DNA of 64,000 bases from Rhabditoides inermis (lineage: Eukaryota > Nematoda > Chromadorea > Rhabditida > Rhabditidae): contig CAWZYM010000174.1 in assembly GCA_963966185.1 (NCBI GenBank), positions 134,501 through 198,500 of the forward strand, in the 5' to 3' direction. Position 1 is the first letter of the stretch. The number at the start of each line of letters is the position of its first letter. Under the pieces are notes generated by a model. It was not told where the DNA came from, ran no database searches, and worked only from the letters and a program-made list of their open reading frames with translations. The translations under genes and the position numbers were made by a program. Shown in pieces: positions 34,938 to 48,991 of the stretch.

Positions 34938-35139
34938 AATGTACTTTTATTGGATTTCATATAAATCCATCTACATTAACATGAACCACAAAACATTTTT
35001 TTAAAGAAATCCAACAGTTCACCCACCTTGTTGAGTCCAAAATTGTATTAAATTTGCAAAAAAAGAGTTTAGGTAATGCTGATGGGAAAATTTACAATTC
35101 CAATGTCATTTCTATGTAAAATCATATATTTCAAAAGCT

Positions 35140-35215
35140 TTGCCACCAGCCGGAACCGAACTCGAGCCATGTGTCTCAACGGGCGCAATCGCTAACCACA
35201 ACACTACCGTGCGCA
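35140..35215 (-). repeat. tRNA-like (SINE-type) sequence
   Basis: On the minus strand TAGTGTTGTGGTTAGCG resembles a Pol III A box and GAGTTCGGTTCCGG resembles a B box, about 45 bp apart. I could not fold a full acceptor stem, so it is more likely a tRNA-derived SINE head than a tRNA gene. Confidence 0.35.
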
Positions 35216-35774
35216 CGACAGAGCACGCGATCTAAACGATATCAGTGCAATCCACAGGCAGTGCGGATTGTGCACCTCCTGTCTGCTGGGGGCAGCCGGT
35301 GCGCGCCACCCCCCCCCCTAGAAAACGTTCCGTACACGGGGGATTGCCTGCCCCTCAGGGGGCGCGCGCGCGTATCTCGCTTCCTACAACAGCTAGCGTT
35401 ACCAAAATAAAAACTTAACCATTTTCTAACATCCTGATAACATCTATCAGCATCACATTGTTCTCGTAAAGATTCTAAGGGACCTTTCGTTCAGTCGCCT
35501 TTTGCCGATTCTAGCGCGCGACTAGGGTTAACACAAACCAACCAGCGCTGCCGCGCTGGTTGTAATAGTGTCGTGACAACCAGAATTAGTTTATACCATC
35601 TTGCTGAAACTTATTCTTGTATTCATAGTCAGCCGTTCGTGACGAGAGCACTGCTCTGGAATCGGAGACTCTCTGGACTCCGAAGTGGAGCTGATCTCTA
35701 ACCTCTAGGAAGGAGTAGCCGGAGGATGAGGAGACGAACACTGCGGAGGAGAGGAGGGAAAGGACAGACACGAG

Positions 35775-35832
<58 letters not shown>

Positions 35833-35872
35833 GAGACAGAGAGAGAGGGAGAGAGAGAGAGAGAGAGACAGA

Positions 35873-35909
<37 letters not shown>

Positions 35910-35910
35910 T
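35775..35910. repeat. (GA)n microsatellite
   Basis: About 135 bp of GA repeats with regular GACAGA interruptions. No gene overlaps it. Confidence 0.9.
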
Positions 35911-36340
35911 CGCCGTGCGATCCTAGCTGGAACAATTCTGACGGATTGGAATGAGGGCATAAAAGGACACGAGATAAATGATTGTCTAAAATGAGCGGTA
36001 GTTTGTATAAATTATAATCAAGAAAGTATGTAGACGTGAGTCAGAGAGAAGAGTAATTGGAAGGAAGTGAATTATACAATAGATGTATCATGTGTATGTA
36101 GTGTGTTTCTTGCAGTGATATGAATATGTGCGATGAGGGGGAGTGAGATTAGTCCTGTTAATAAGAAGGAGTGGAGGGGGATGCGGGGTGACGGGTGAGT
36201 CCGCGATAACGACGTGTGGATTAGACATAAAGTCGAAATGCGTGCTCATTGACTCTATTCATAGAATTGCTACATATGTATTGCGTCAGTATCCTAGATG
36301 TCTTTAGAAAGAGTTCAAAAAAGAAAGAATTTCCACGAGG

Positions 36341-36390
36341 TTATCACAGTATCACACCAGAAATAGATGATCTGGTGTGATACTGTGATA
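36341..36390. repeat. Short perfect hairpin
   Basis: TATCACAGTATCACACCAG and CTGGTGTGATACTGTGATA form a perfect 19-bp stem around an 11-nt loop. A further ATACTGTGATA follows. It may be a terminator-like hairpin or a small repeat. Confidence 0.7.
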
Positions 36391-37007
36391 CTGTGATAAT
36401 AAAGTGAGATCCAGGAGGTATTGATAATATTTACGGTTGAGTTGTTTTGATAAGTGAAGCGTATTGGTATTGGGAGTGTAAGAGTTGTGATCGGCGCAAA
36501 TATCGTTGGCACCGTTTTTGAAATTAGACGAACTTCAATTTCAACTGAAAGAAGAAATAAGAGAAGGAGTGGTCGTGTCTCAGTAGATGGGTGTGAAAAT
36601 AGGAGAGAAAAGGGAACGCAAGAGGTTCTGGTATGGTGTATGGACAAAAAAAGCAAAACAGAGGATATTATCGATGATGAGAATAAGAATCAGATATTAT
36701 GTTTTTACGGGTGCCAGTTGTTTTCACTGACTCTTCATTTGAAATAGATTGTAAACGTGGTGTTTTGGAGATTTTCGACTTTTTTGATGGTTTTACAAAC
36801 ATAATGTTTGCAAAAATGAAGGATTCTTCATGATTTACGCAAATTATTGCGTACTTGTTTTCTACATATTTGAATCTATGTAATACACATGTCATTGAAT
36901 TGCGTATGAGATCGCATTAGATGGTCTTCTTGTAATTATTCTTACAAGTAGGATTATACGCAGCGAAAGAGCGAGGGGCGGGGCTTGGTGAGATGAAGCA
37001 GAAGTGA

Positions 37008-37016
37008 CTATATAAG
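37008..37016 (+). promoter_or_regulatory. TATA box of RMD-like gene
   Basis: CTATATAAG lies 42 bp before the ATG at 37058, the same geometry as the TATA boxes of the Gly-rich genes. A GC-rich GGGGCGGGGC block is 25 bp further upstream. Confidence 0.65.
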
Positions 37017-37057
37017 GGAGGGAGACGGATCAGACAGTATCCTCTGCTCCTCTCGCC

Positions 37058-37938
<881 letters not shown>

Positions 37939-38175
37939 AACTTCGTGGGTGGTCCAGCTTCGTGGGTGGTCCTCTGCACTTTCTGGGTGCTTCCTGTTCT
38001 CGAACCTTGTAGCGTACTAGTGTTTCGATCTGACATTGTCTTCCTTCATTCTTAATGTAATGTAAATTCGCTCCGATTCGAAACGATCGATTATTGCGCC
38101 CTGTGTACACATTGTTTTGTGATATCTATATCTTGTCTTTGTGCGCGTAATTACTGTACATAGTGAACGTGAATG

Positions 38176-38181
38176 AATAAA
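38176..38181 (+). terminator. Polyadenylation signal AATAAA
   Basis: AATAAA about 240 bp after the stop codon of the RMD-like gene. It is the first such signal downstream. Confidence 0.5.
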
Positions 38182-38229
38182 TGTGCTCAAGAAACATGTG
38201 CTCGGTTTTTTGTGAAAGAATAACATACT

Positions 38230-38930
38230 TTCTCGAGAATCAATTACCTTCTATCAAGTTCCGAGAGTCTTCTAATGGACGCATGTGCGATAAACGGAAA
38301 AAAATATCTAATTCTGATATGACGTCTTTGCTCTGAACCAACCAGCAACGTAATTTTCGAGTAAGCTTTTCAGATCTCGCCTACAAATCATATTATCGGA
38401 GGGCAACATCCCTGAAGAACTATAGCCGATCATGCAAATTTCGTAATATATAAATCAAGCTGCGGCCGCGGGGATCAGACTCACTTTTCGAGAGTTTAAT
38501 GTGTCAATCAGACGAATGCCGCGATTTCTCATTTGCATGCGAACGGAAGTGGAGAGAGAGAGAGAGAGAGAGAGAGAGGGGGAGAGAGAGAGGGTGTAAG
38601 GTGCGCGCGTGTTTGTGAGATTTGCATATGGTGTAATCTATAGCCTATCCGTTCTCCGAAAATCCTATATCTCTAACATCGAATAATATTAGATGATTGA
38701 GAATGGATAATGGATAAAGAGGGTGTGTGAGTTTTAGGCCAGATAAGAATGCGAACGAGTTTTTTTTGCATCCGTCTGTGCCCTTTGAGAACATTCTTTT
38801 TCCTCACTCTCTAGACTAGCAGTCTAGCGAAATCTTATATCTTTTCATATTCGCTCTTTCACGAAATATGACATGCGCGCTTTGTAAGTTGTAACAGAGG
38901 AGAACGAGAGGAAGAGAAAAAGATTGAGAG

Positions 38931-38961
<31 letters not shown>

Positions 38962-39912
38962 GTATAAGTCAGGTGGTTCAGGCGCTTCTTTGCTAGTGAG
39001 CTGTCATGCTGAAATGAGTTGCGAGATGAGTTAGAATGGATCGTATAAAAAAAGACTGAAGAACACCGGAAGAAAAGCTGTTGTTACAAGTTGTTTACTG
39101 TTTACGCTTTACAGTAAGAAACCAACCTCTCTCGGCATTTGTTCAATGACTAATCCTAAAATGAATATAAGGAAGAAGCTGGTTGTTCGCTGTTCCGTAT
39201 TCTTTCATCGCGGGGGAGCAGAGAATAGCGCTTCTGAGCTTAGCAAAGTCATACACTCAGACAGTTATTTATAGCGGTGACTACTAGAATGAGCAGATTA
39301 GAAAAGAATCTAAAGAATGACACATGACTTTTTGTCAGCGCTTATCTAATCCTTGCCTATAAGCAGTATCTAGCATCTTTGAAATGAATTCCGAAGGATT
39401 TGAAGATTTAAAGACAAATCTCCTGGCATATCGGGATTTACAGTAGGAACATCTTATAAAAATTGACATGTCTACTGAAGCGATTTGCTGACTGTGCGGC
39501 TTGCAGAACATATGCAAGCTGTTTCAGGGAGCCTTTTTTCTCATCAAACGGATTCAGAAAGACTGCTTACAAATAACAAATTGTCTATTCCCATCCGTTT
39601 TTAGATGAAGAGAGTGACTTTTCGCTTTCCAAGAATCGCGTTCTGAAAAAAAAAGTTGGCAAGTCGCTCACGAAAAGCGTCAACTTGACGGCATTTTCAC
39701 CGTTCCCGAATCCGAAAATTCTTGAAATTCGAGTCATGGCAGGAAGTGTCAATCACCTGTCTCTCACTTGGCATGCGCATAAATCAGTGTAATCGTATAA
39801 TATCTGCTGGGAAGGCATGATCACTGCGCGCTGATTGGCGGAGGGGCGCGAGCGATTGGCCGATCGACGGCCCGGCCCCGCCCCCCGCAGTGACCCACTC
39901 GAGCCTAGCGAG
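38230..39912. other. Intergenic region upstream of the TSR gene
   Basis: No coding signal. Short GA tracts occur at 38550-38592 and 38920-38962. This region probably contains the promoter of the large secreted-protein gene that starts at 39913. Confidence 0.45.
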
Positions 39913-41524
39913 ATGCGGTCGTCTCACCTGGGACTCGCCATACTGCTATGCGCAGTAGCCGCCGATGCAGGTATGTCGGTTACATATGTACTCACTTTAT
40001 TATGTATTGTTTGTACTTTGTATACTCTCAACTCTCATCTCTATAGCGCGCGCAGTCTGATCGGCCCTTTCTCAGCTGAGACACTCACCTTACTCGTGTT
40101 TTGAAGGACTTGTTTTTTTCTTTCGTTTTGGCCGCTTCTGATTATCTGATTTCGATCACTCTCAGCTTTCGCTTTCGTCAGCGCGCAAGGCACAAGTGTG
40201 ACCTTGCGCGTTCTCTCGTTGTTTTTGGAAGACGACTGTGATAGTGATAGATAGTAACAGCTGCGACAATTGTCTCTCTCATCTGTTTCGGAGAAGAATC
40301 ACTGGTTCTATTCTGAGAAGTGTGTAGTCTTTTGTGCAGTGTCGGGTTAGCGGGTTAGCATTGCGCGTGCCACTCGAGGTTCTTCGATGTACTGACCGCG
40401 ATGTCCCCCTAATTCGATTTCAATGCTGCGAAAACAGTTGATGCAGTGTAGTCCTTGAGCGATGTTTACCTGCCCATGTTTACCTGCGCTAGTTTCGCAG
40501 CAAAAAAAACTCTTTCTTCTCTTGGCAGGAATTCAACGCCCCGCCTGCAACTCTTCCTAGAATGAGCGATGGCTGCGGGTTGCGGGAGAGGGGGATGAGG
40601 GATGGGGTGGTGAGAGTGAGGGATAGCCGCGGTCAGCAGAGGGATACGGTGGATCACATGTCTCCAACAGAACTCAGAACACTGGTTAATAAGATTGCAT
40701 ACACAATATTTCCAGTAAATGCAAAGGTGCGGTGGATCTCAAATCTTCAGAATTGCTAATCCGAAATCTACTATTTTATGGGGTCGACGCACTTCTTCTG
40801 CCATGAAAAAGAGGCAAACAAAAGGAACACATACATTATTTCAGTCCGCATTTCCGTGTCGAAGAACAAGACGAAGAAGGCGTCTTCTGTGAAGCCTGAG
40901 GTGATCGCCGGACCCGCCGACGACATCTGCGCCCGAATGCACAACAACACAGCCCTCGACGGTATGTACACATGTTTCATGGTTGCAATTTACTACAATG
41001 CAACATGTTCAACGGTATTTTCCACGGGAAACACATGCAACTGAAATAAGTTTCAAACACTAATTGTATAGTATGCGGTTCGTGGAATGCAATGCATCCT
41101 CAGGTTTTGGTAATTAACGTTCATAAAATACTTTTCACCCCGATACGTTTCACAGGTGTGGAGCCGCTGGAGATGCTGCGCGCGACCGCCTACGAGTGCC
41201 AGAAGAAGTGCGTCGACCTCTATCCCGCCTGCGCCGCCGGTACGTTTCAACCCATACGTTTCGTACCATACGTTTCATTCTATACATTTGAACATCGTCT
41301 CATAACAGTGAGCTGGATGCTTACAGTGTAGATTTCATACATATTTTTTTCGAATTTATAAAGTTGGTTTACAATGGCATGCTCGAATCTGGGTCTACTT
41401 GGTATCCTGTACTTCCTCTTCGTGACTCACCACGTTGCAACTTTCTCTTGAATGATCAGTGACGCTCTCGGCTGCAACTCCCGCTCCCTCAGTGAGCAGT
41501 CGATCCGTCATATTTCCCTCTCTC

Positions 41525-41570
<46 letters not shown>

Positions 41571-43904
41571 TTTTTTTCACTGCAGCCATGTGCCGCTTGC
41601 CAGAAAGTTTCCGGTCAAACTCGGACCACTTTACACTCGTGAGAAGGCTGCTAGTTGCTAGCCCTTTCACTCACCGATCTCATAACTTCATAACCGAGAG
41701 GAAAGGGATCGATTTCGGTGGCGAGAGAAGCAAGTACTGGTTATAGAGTTGCCGGGATCAAGCAAATCAGAATGCGTCCGGTGTGTAAATACTAAAATTG
41801 TCTATCCAGGACATTGAAAAATCGTAAATGGAAAATCTATTACGTTTCATCCCTGATATACGTTTCAGTTGTGTACTACTACACGCACAACGAGACCAAG
41901 CATCACCACTGCTACCTGTTCGGAAAGAACTCGATTCACGAGAAGGTTGGTTTCCGAGCAGCGTCTTACCAACTACCAGTACAAAGACAACATAACAACA
42001 TTCGTGGAGAGGGGGTAGTCCTAGGTTCAATTAGCACTCATCTGCTTCCGAGATTATAGGCAGGAAAGTTGAAACCTGTTCATGGCTGTCAAGGTTTAGT
42101 GTGCACTCCTTTCCTTGCAGGTGTCTCTGGTGGAGCAGAAGCCGGCGCACAAGAAGGACCTGGTGCGAATGCTTGAGATCGTGGCCGAGTGCCACGAGTT
42201 CGACGCCCACCCGCCGCTCGAGGAGGACGGACTCGCATCCTCCACTGACAAGGTCGACAGGAAGAAGAGGCGTGAGTCATCTACTCTCAACATCAAATCA
42301 GTCAGATATTCATTCGGAATCATATCATAACGTCTCTCCACCTACCTCCATATTCTGTGCCTTTTTGGACCTATCATCCTACTAGAATATCCACTTTCAG
42401 AGAACGGTCTTGTGATGGGCACGTCTCCCTGGTCGGGCTGGTCCAGCTGCGCCGCCAACAACCTCCGCCACGCCGTGCGCTCGCAGACCTGCGACTACGG
42501 ACGCAAGATCCAGCGTCGCGGCTGCCCCGCGCGTCAAGCCCCCCAGCGCATGCCCGCCCCCTACGCGCCCCAGCAGGCATGGCAACTCTCACTGTAACCA
42601 TTCAAGTTCATGTTCAGGCTCAGGGCCAGGACTACTCGTCTCGCATGCACGTGCAGGACCCGAGGACCGACCCGCGCTACCAGCAGCAGCTTCAGCAGCA
42701 GATGCAGCAGAGACAGCAGCAGCAGCAGGCCGCTGCCGCCGCCGCCGCGGCTGCCCAGCGCCAGCAGGTATGTACCTCACTGGTAGCAGCGAGTGTGATA
42801 TCGATTGACTTGCTAACGCGCCCCTACGTTCCTCTAACGCTAGCACCTCGACCCGCGTGCCGATCCCCGCCTCCAGCAGCAGCAACACCCCGATCCCCGC
42901 ATGCAGGTATTGCCTCGGCTTGGTTCAGTTGTAATGCTTGTGTAGCAGCACGCTGGCATGCAGCAGCCTCCGCAGCAGGGACAGCAGCAGCACCCCGATC
43001 CGCGATTCCAGGTAATACTACTGCCCTGCTTGTGCCTTGGTTAACTGACACTCACATAGAACGTTGAGCCGCGCCAACAGCAGCAGCAGCAACAGCAGGC
43101 CGGTGGGCATGGAGCTATGGGTGCCGGACAGGCGGGAGCCGTCGACCCCAGGGCCGATCCCAGGCAGCAGCAAACCGATCCCCGCATGCAGGGACAGGTA
43201 TGCGCGCGCTCATTGGTAGCAGCGAGTTCGAGCTCTCCCCTCCCTCACCCCCATGTTCCCAGCATGACCCGCGACAGCAGCAGCAGCAGGCTGGTCATCC
43301 CGGACAGATGCATCCGCAGGCCAGCCAGGGCCAGCCCGGTCACCCCGATCCCCGCTTCCCGCAGGTTCGCAAAAAAATAACTGTGCTTTTATTTCACTCA
43401 CACGCCTATCTAGCACCCCGATCCCCGCATGCAGCAGCCTCAGCAGGGACAGCAGCAGCCTGACCCTCGCCAGCAGGTAGCTCATCCATGCATCACTAAC
43501 ACTCTGTATACTTCGCACACTCCTCTGTCAAGTCAAACCGTTATTCACTCACAGCACCCCGATCCCCGCATGCAGCAGCAGGGACAGCAGCAGCAGCACC
43601 CTGACCCTCGCCAGCAGGTAGACCACTCACCCAGATCACTCACTGTCTATCACTCACTCATCCTATGTTCTATCCACTCACTGGTTCATAGCCGGTTGAT
43701 TGAGAGTCGTACCAAAGTCTTCTTCCGGCCTCCGCGGAATACTCATAAGTACTAAGTACTAAGCCACGCAGTGAATCATGAGTCTCTTGAATGGGGGGGC
43801 TACCTGTACCTTCACCTGTTATCCACTCACAGCACCCCGACCCTCGCCAGCAGCAGCAGCAGCAGAGGGGAGGCCCGCAGCCGCCGGTCGACCCGAGGAT
43901 GCAG

Positions 43905-43945
<41 letters not shown>

Positions 43946-45447
43946 AGAGGGGAGAGAGGGGAGAGAGAGAGAGAGACGGGGAGGTTGATTGCAGCAGCCC
44001 GATCCGCGCATGGACGCGCACGCGCAGCAGTACCAGCAGCGGTGAGTGAGTGTGCACTGATCGGAACATGGCTCGCGTGAAATACGTTCCACAACTAGTT
44101 TATATTGAACATTGCTTGGATAAGATAAACCGTAGCGAGCGTGGTTCTTCCTGAAAATATAAAAATTATTAGGTTCAAGTTTCAAGTGAAATGAAGGCTC
44201 CCGTGAAATACGTTTCACAGCAAGCGTAAATTAAACATTGGTAAGCTATAAGACAATCGACAGCATATTTTCCCCCCACAAGTTATGTGGTTCAAGTGCA
44301 ATCAGTGTTGTAAATATGTATGGAAATATGTATTTGAACAACTGATCACATTGTTCATGATTGAAACGTTTCACACGTGAAATACAGCGAAACTTGACCG
44401 ACTTGGGTAATGGTAATGGAATGGTACCGTTTCGAAAACAGTAGTCAAACTTGAATCGCATTCTTCCAACATGCTCTTCAGCGTGGGGTAATGCAACTGG
44501 GAGCAGTTTGAAAAATGTTCTCGAACCTGACTCGCATATCTCGTCGTTCAAACAAGCACTTCAGTGTGGCGAACTACCGCACCCGCCATCCGGCAGTCTC
44601 TTCGGCCGCGCCCTGCCCACCCGGAGCCAGCAGGAGCCCCCTCCCTGACGGAAGCGGACTCACCGTCTGCATCAACGGAGCCGGTGCGACCACGCCTCTC
44701 TCTCTCTCTCCCCTCTCTCTCTCTCTCTCTCTTTCTTTCTCTTGACCCCCTCCTTTCAGCCAACGGACCCTCTGCCCAGCTGCCTGCCATGCCCCAGCCC
44801 CCGCAGCCGTGAGTGTCGTGTGGCTACTGCTGATTCTTTCACTACATTCCCCCAATGTTTCCGTGCGTTTTTCGGCAGAAAAAACTCGGAAAACGGGAAA
44901 AGGGGGAAATGTGGGAATGGACGCATGGAGTGTGTGTGAGTGTGTGTGGCATGGTGTGTGTTCAGAGAAGCGAGTGTGTCCACCAACCACATCCGCCGCG
45001 CCAAGCGGCAGTCCTACGTGCTGTGGGACTCGGCTCCGTCGGTCGTCTACTCACCCGCGCCCGTCTACTACTCTCCCCAGACGCCCGTCTATCCCTCGCA
45101 TCGACACCCGTCTACGGCATACGCGCGGTACAGTGTTGCATGAATGGGTTCATTCCACTCACAGTGTTATCCGGCTACTGATATGGTTGATATCCGGAGA
45201 GATTGGAGTGAATGTTGTGGCATGCAAACCTGATTTTGTTCCAATCTAACAATGTTATCCAGGTACGACCCTTACCGTGACTCTTCGCCGACTGCCCTGC
45301 CCTTCGGACCCGCCACTCCCACTCGGTACGGGAAGAGAGAGAAAGAGGGAGGGAGAGAGGGAGGAAGAGAGGGAGGGAGAGAGGGAGGGAGGGAGAGAGA
45401 GAGGGAAAGAAAGAGAGAGAAAAAGACAGCGAGGCAGAGACAGAGGC

Positions 45448-45499
<52 letters not shown>

Positions 45500-48315
45500 A
45501 GAGAGAGAGAGGGAGAGAGAGAGATTCCCTTTCAGCTACCGTCCCGCCCCTCCTCCCCCGCCCAACTGCGGACAGTCCGGATGCATCGAGAACGCGATGA
45601 AGCCCGGTACAGTATCCCTAATTTCAATCTACCGTAGTCCGAATCTAACCTACCGTACTCCCAGGAGTGTGGTTCGACTGGTCCGAGTGGTCGCAGTGCT
45701 CGTGCACTTGTGGCGATGGAAAGAAGCAGAGGAGGCGCGAGTGCTCCTCCAACAACTGCCAGGTACGGTAACTGCGGGTACGGTAACTGCGGGTACGGTA
45801 ACGGTAGCCACAGAATGGTTGACTGAACCGTTTCAGTAGTACTCATTTTATTAGAAAAAACACTTTACACTGTAGACTACGATAAAGCCATACGTTAGCC
45901 GATATGTCAAAAAAGTGCACGGTGGGTTACTGTACCTTGACGATTCAGGGACCCGAGTTCGAGACGGAGGTGTGTAACATGGGACCGTGCCTCACGTGGA
46001 GCGAGTGGTGCGAGTGGTCGCCGTGCAAGGTGCGGGTTACTGTAGATTGAATACGGGTTACTGTATGTTTACGGTGTTCAGGCGTCGTGCGGTCTGGGCG
46101 AGCGTGTGCGCACCCGTTTCTGTCATCTGGGCACCGGACGCTGCGAGGGCAAGGACTTCGAGGTGAATCATAGTTTGAAATACGTTTCAGATGTCGCATG
46201 AATGGAACGCTGCTAGAAATACATAATCGTAATCTGCGATCAATTCAATTCAATTCAATTCAATTCAACATTTATCCGGTATTGCATTATGTGATCTCAT
46301 AACTCAAAACATCAATCATTCACAGAGTAGCGCCGGGAAGCAAAATTCTTCCATCTTGTCGCATCAGCGTCCGCGGCCACACTATTCCATTCCTCCTCGA
46401 GAGTCCTCCCATTGGTCTGGATCGTCTTCTTGAATTCGTCGCTCCACTGTAGATGGGGGCGACCGGCCCTGCCTTTTCTTGGCGGATTCCAATCGATCAC
46501 GCGTCGCGTCTATCGGTCGTCGTTGCAAGTCATGATGTGGCGGGCGAACCTCCACTTTCTTGATCTCGCCTCGCACAGCACGTCTCGTAATCCCGTTAGT
46601 CGTCGTATATCCTTGCACGGTACTTTGTCCAGCAGAGTCAACCCGAGCATCTTTCGTTCCATTCGTCGTTGGACAGTTCTCAGCTTCTGCAGGTCTTCTC
46701 TCCTTAGACTCCATGTTTCGGCAGCGTAGGTGAGTGCGGGAAGAACTGCCATCCGAAATACTTTCCTCCGCAGTCGCATCGGCGCACTCTTCAGCGTCAG
46801 GAACTGGCTATGGCGGAAGAAAGCGCCCCAGCCAGCCTGTATCCTCCTTGTCACCTCCACTCGATCGTCAGCCAGAAAACTAAGAGAGCGGCCCAGGTAG
46901 ACGAATTTGTCCACGTACTCCACTTCTCCTCCGTCCAGTCTAATGCTCTTCTTCGGTCCGTTGCTCATGACCACCGTCTTCTTCCTGTTCACGTACAGCC
47001 CGTAGTCGCTGCTCTTCTCCGCGAGTTCCTCCAGCATCCTTTCTGCACCCGAGGCCGAACGTGCAAAAAGGATGATGTCGTCAGCATAACAGAGATGAGT
47101 CAGCCTCTGTCCTCCAATGTCCAGTCCGGCTCCAACGAAGTCGAAGTCCATCTTGGCACAGATTTCAGCAAGCACGCAGTTGAACAGATGAGGAGATAGC
47201 GGGCAGTCTTGGCGCACACCTTTCTTCACTTCGATTTCGGCCGGTGTCCCTCGAACGTTCACTTTCGTCTTGCCATCGTTGTAGATACTCTGCAGCAGTC
47301 GAATGTAGGCGGGGTGCACTCCACATCTCTTCAGCGCAAGCCACGTGTCGTTGTGCTCGATGGAGTCGTAGGCCTTGGCAAAGTCCACGAAAACCAGGTA
47401 GCCGTGGTAGCCGTGGCGATAGAGTTTGTAGATCACTTCTCGAGTCACCAGAATATGGTCGTTGCAGCTGAATCCTCTCCGAAAGCCGGCCTGCTCCAGC
47501 GGCAGCTGCGCCTCCAAAGACGGTTGTAGTCGAGCGAGCACAGTCCGCATCAGCAGCTTCAACAGCGTCGAAGACACAGAGATCGGTCTGTAGTTGCCGA
47601 TGTCGAGTGGGTCGCCCTTCTTGTACAGCAGCGACACCAAGGAGTCGGCCATGTCGTCAGCGATCCTCCCTCCAGTGAGACAGGTATTGAACAGTGCGGC
47701 AACGTACTCCAGTAGTATCGGCGGCGCGTACAGCAGACTCTCCGTAGATATCCGGTCAGGTCCTCGAGCGACATTCCTCTTCATCAGCACCAGAACGCGA
47801 CGAATCTCCTCGGCAGTAAACTCCTCCGGTAGCGGTTCATACACGTCGAACGGCGGGAACGGCAGCCAGGCAGTGTCAAAGAGAGCGTTGTAGAAGAGCC
47901 GGATAACTTGGCAGACGTCAGCGGGGCGGGTGGCGATCGTGTCGTCGACGGCACGTAGGTGTCCCATCAACGTCCTCGAGACCTCCTGTCCTCGCAGTGC
48001 CTTCCTTGATGCGATTCCTCTCCGGTATAGTGCTATGTGGCGTCTCTCCAAATCCTTCTCGATGGCAGACCGAATCGCCTTGTTGATCAGTTCGACTACA
48101 AAAAAAAGTCTGCGAGCACGTTGTAAAGATATATAAACGCCATGAATTTTATTCACGTTCAGAGTTCAGAGTTGAGAAAGAGAGGAAACAAAAGCTTTGT
48201 CGAACAGTAAAAACTAACAGTTTCAAGATAAGAAATCAATATTTCAGGCCGACACGTGCGACGCGGGACCGTGTCCCGAGTGGGCTGAGTGGGAGGACTG
48301 GAGCGCGTGCTCGGT

Positions 48316-48367
<52 letters not shown>

Positions 48368-48382
48368 TCTCTCCTGTCTCTC

Positions 48383-48415
<33 letters not shown>

Positions 48416-48955
48416 TCTCTCCGCCCTCTCTCCTCTCTCTCTCCTCTCTCTCTCTCTTCTCTCCGCCCTCTCTCCTCTCTCTCTCCCCCTCTCTCTCTCT
48501 CTTCTCTCCGCACTCTCTCCTCTCTCTCCCCTCGCTTTCTCTCAATCTCCTGTTCCAGGTGAGCTGCGGCAACGGCATGCAGATTCGTCAGCGCGCCTGC
48601 CTCGGAGGCATTCACGGCGACCATCTCTGCCCCGGTGAGTCTACCTTGAACCTACAGTACTCATACGTTCGTTGTAGGACCCCGCTCGGAGGAGCGCCAA
48701 TGCCAGCAGCCTTCGTGCAGCGTGTGGGAGCAGTGGCATGTAAGTGGCGGGAACACGTAAACAAATGAGTAAACAATGAGGAATTGACAAAGCAGAGAGA
48801 GTAATTCACAAAAAAGATGAGAAAACAAACAAACAAAACAAACAAACAAACAATGCAGGAGTGGTCTGCTTGCTCTGCGTCGTGCGGCGATGGAATGAAG
48901 AGGAGGATGAGGACCTGCCTCTACGGAACCGACTGCCAGGGACCCGCTGAGGTGC

Positions 48956-48991
<36 letters not shown>

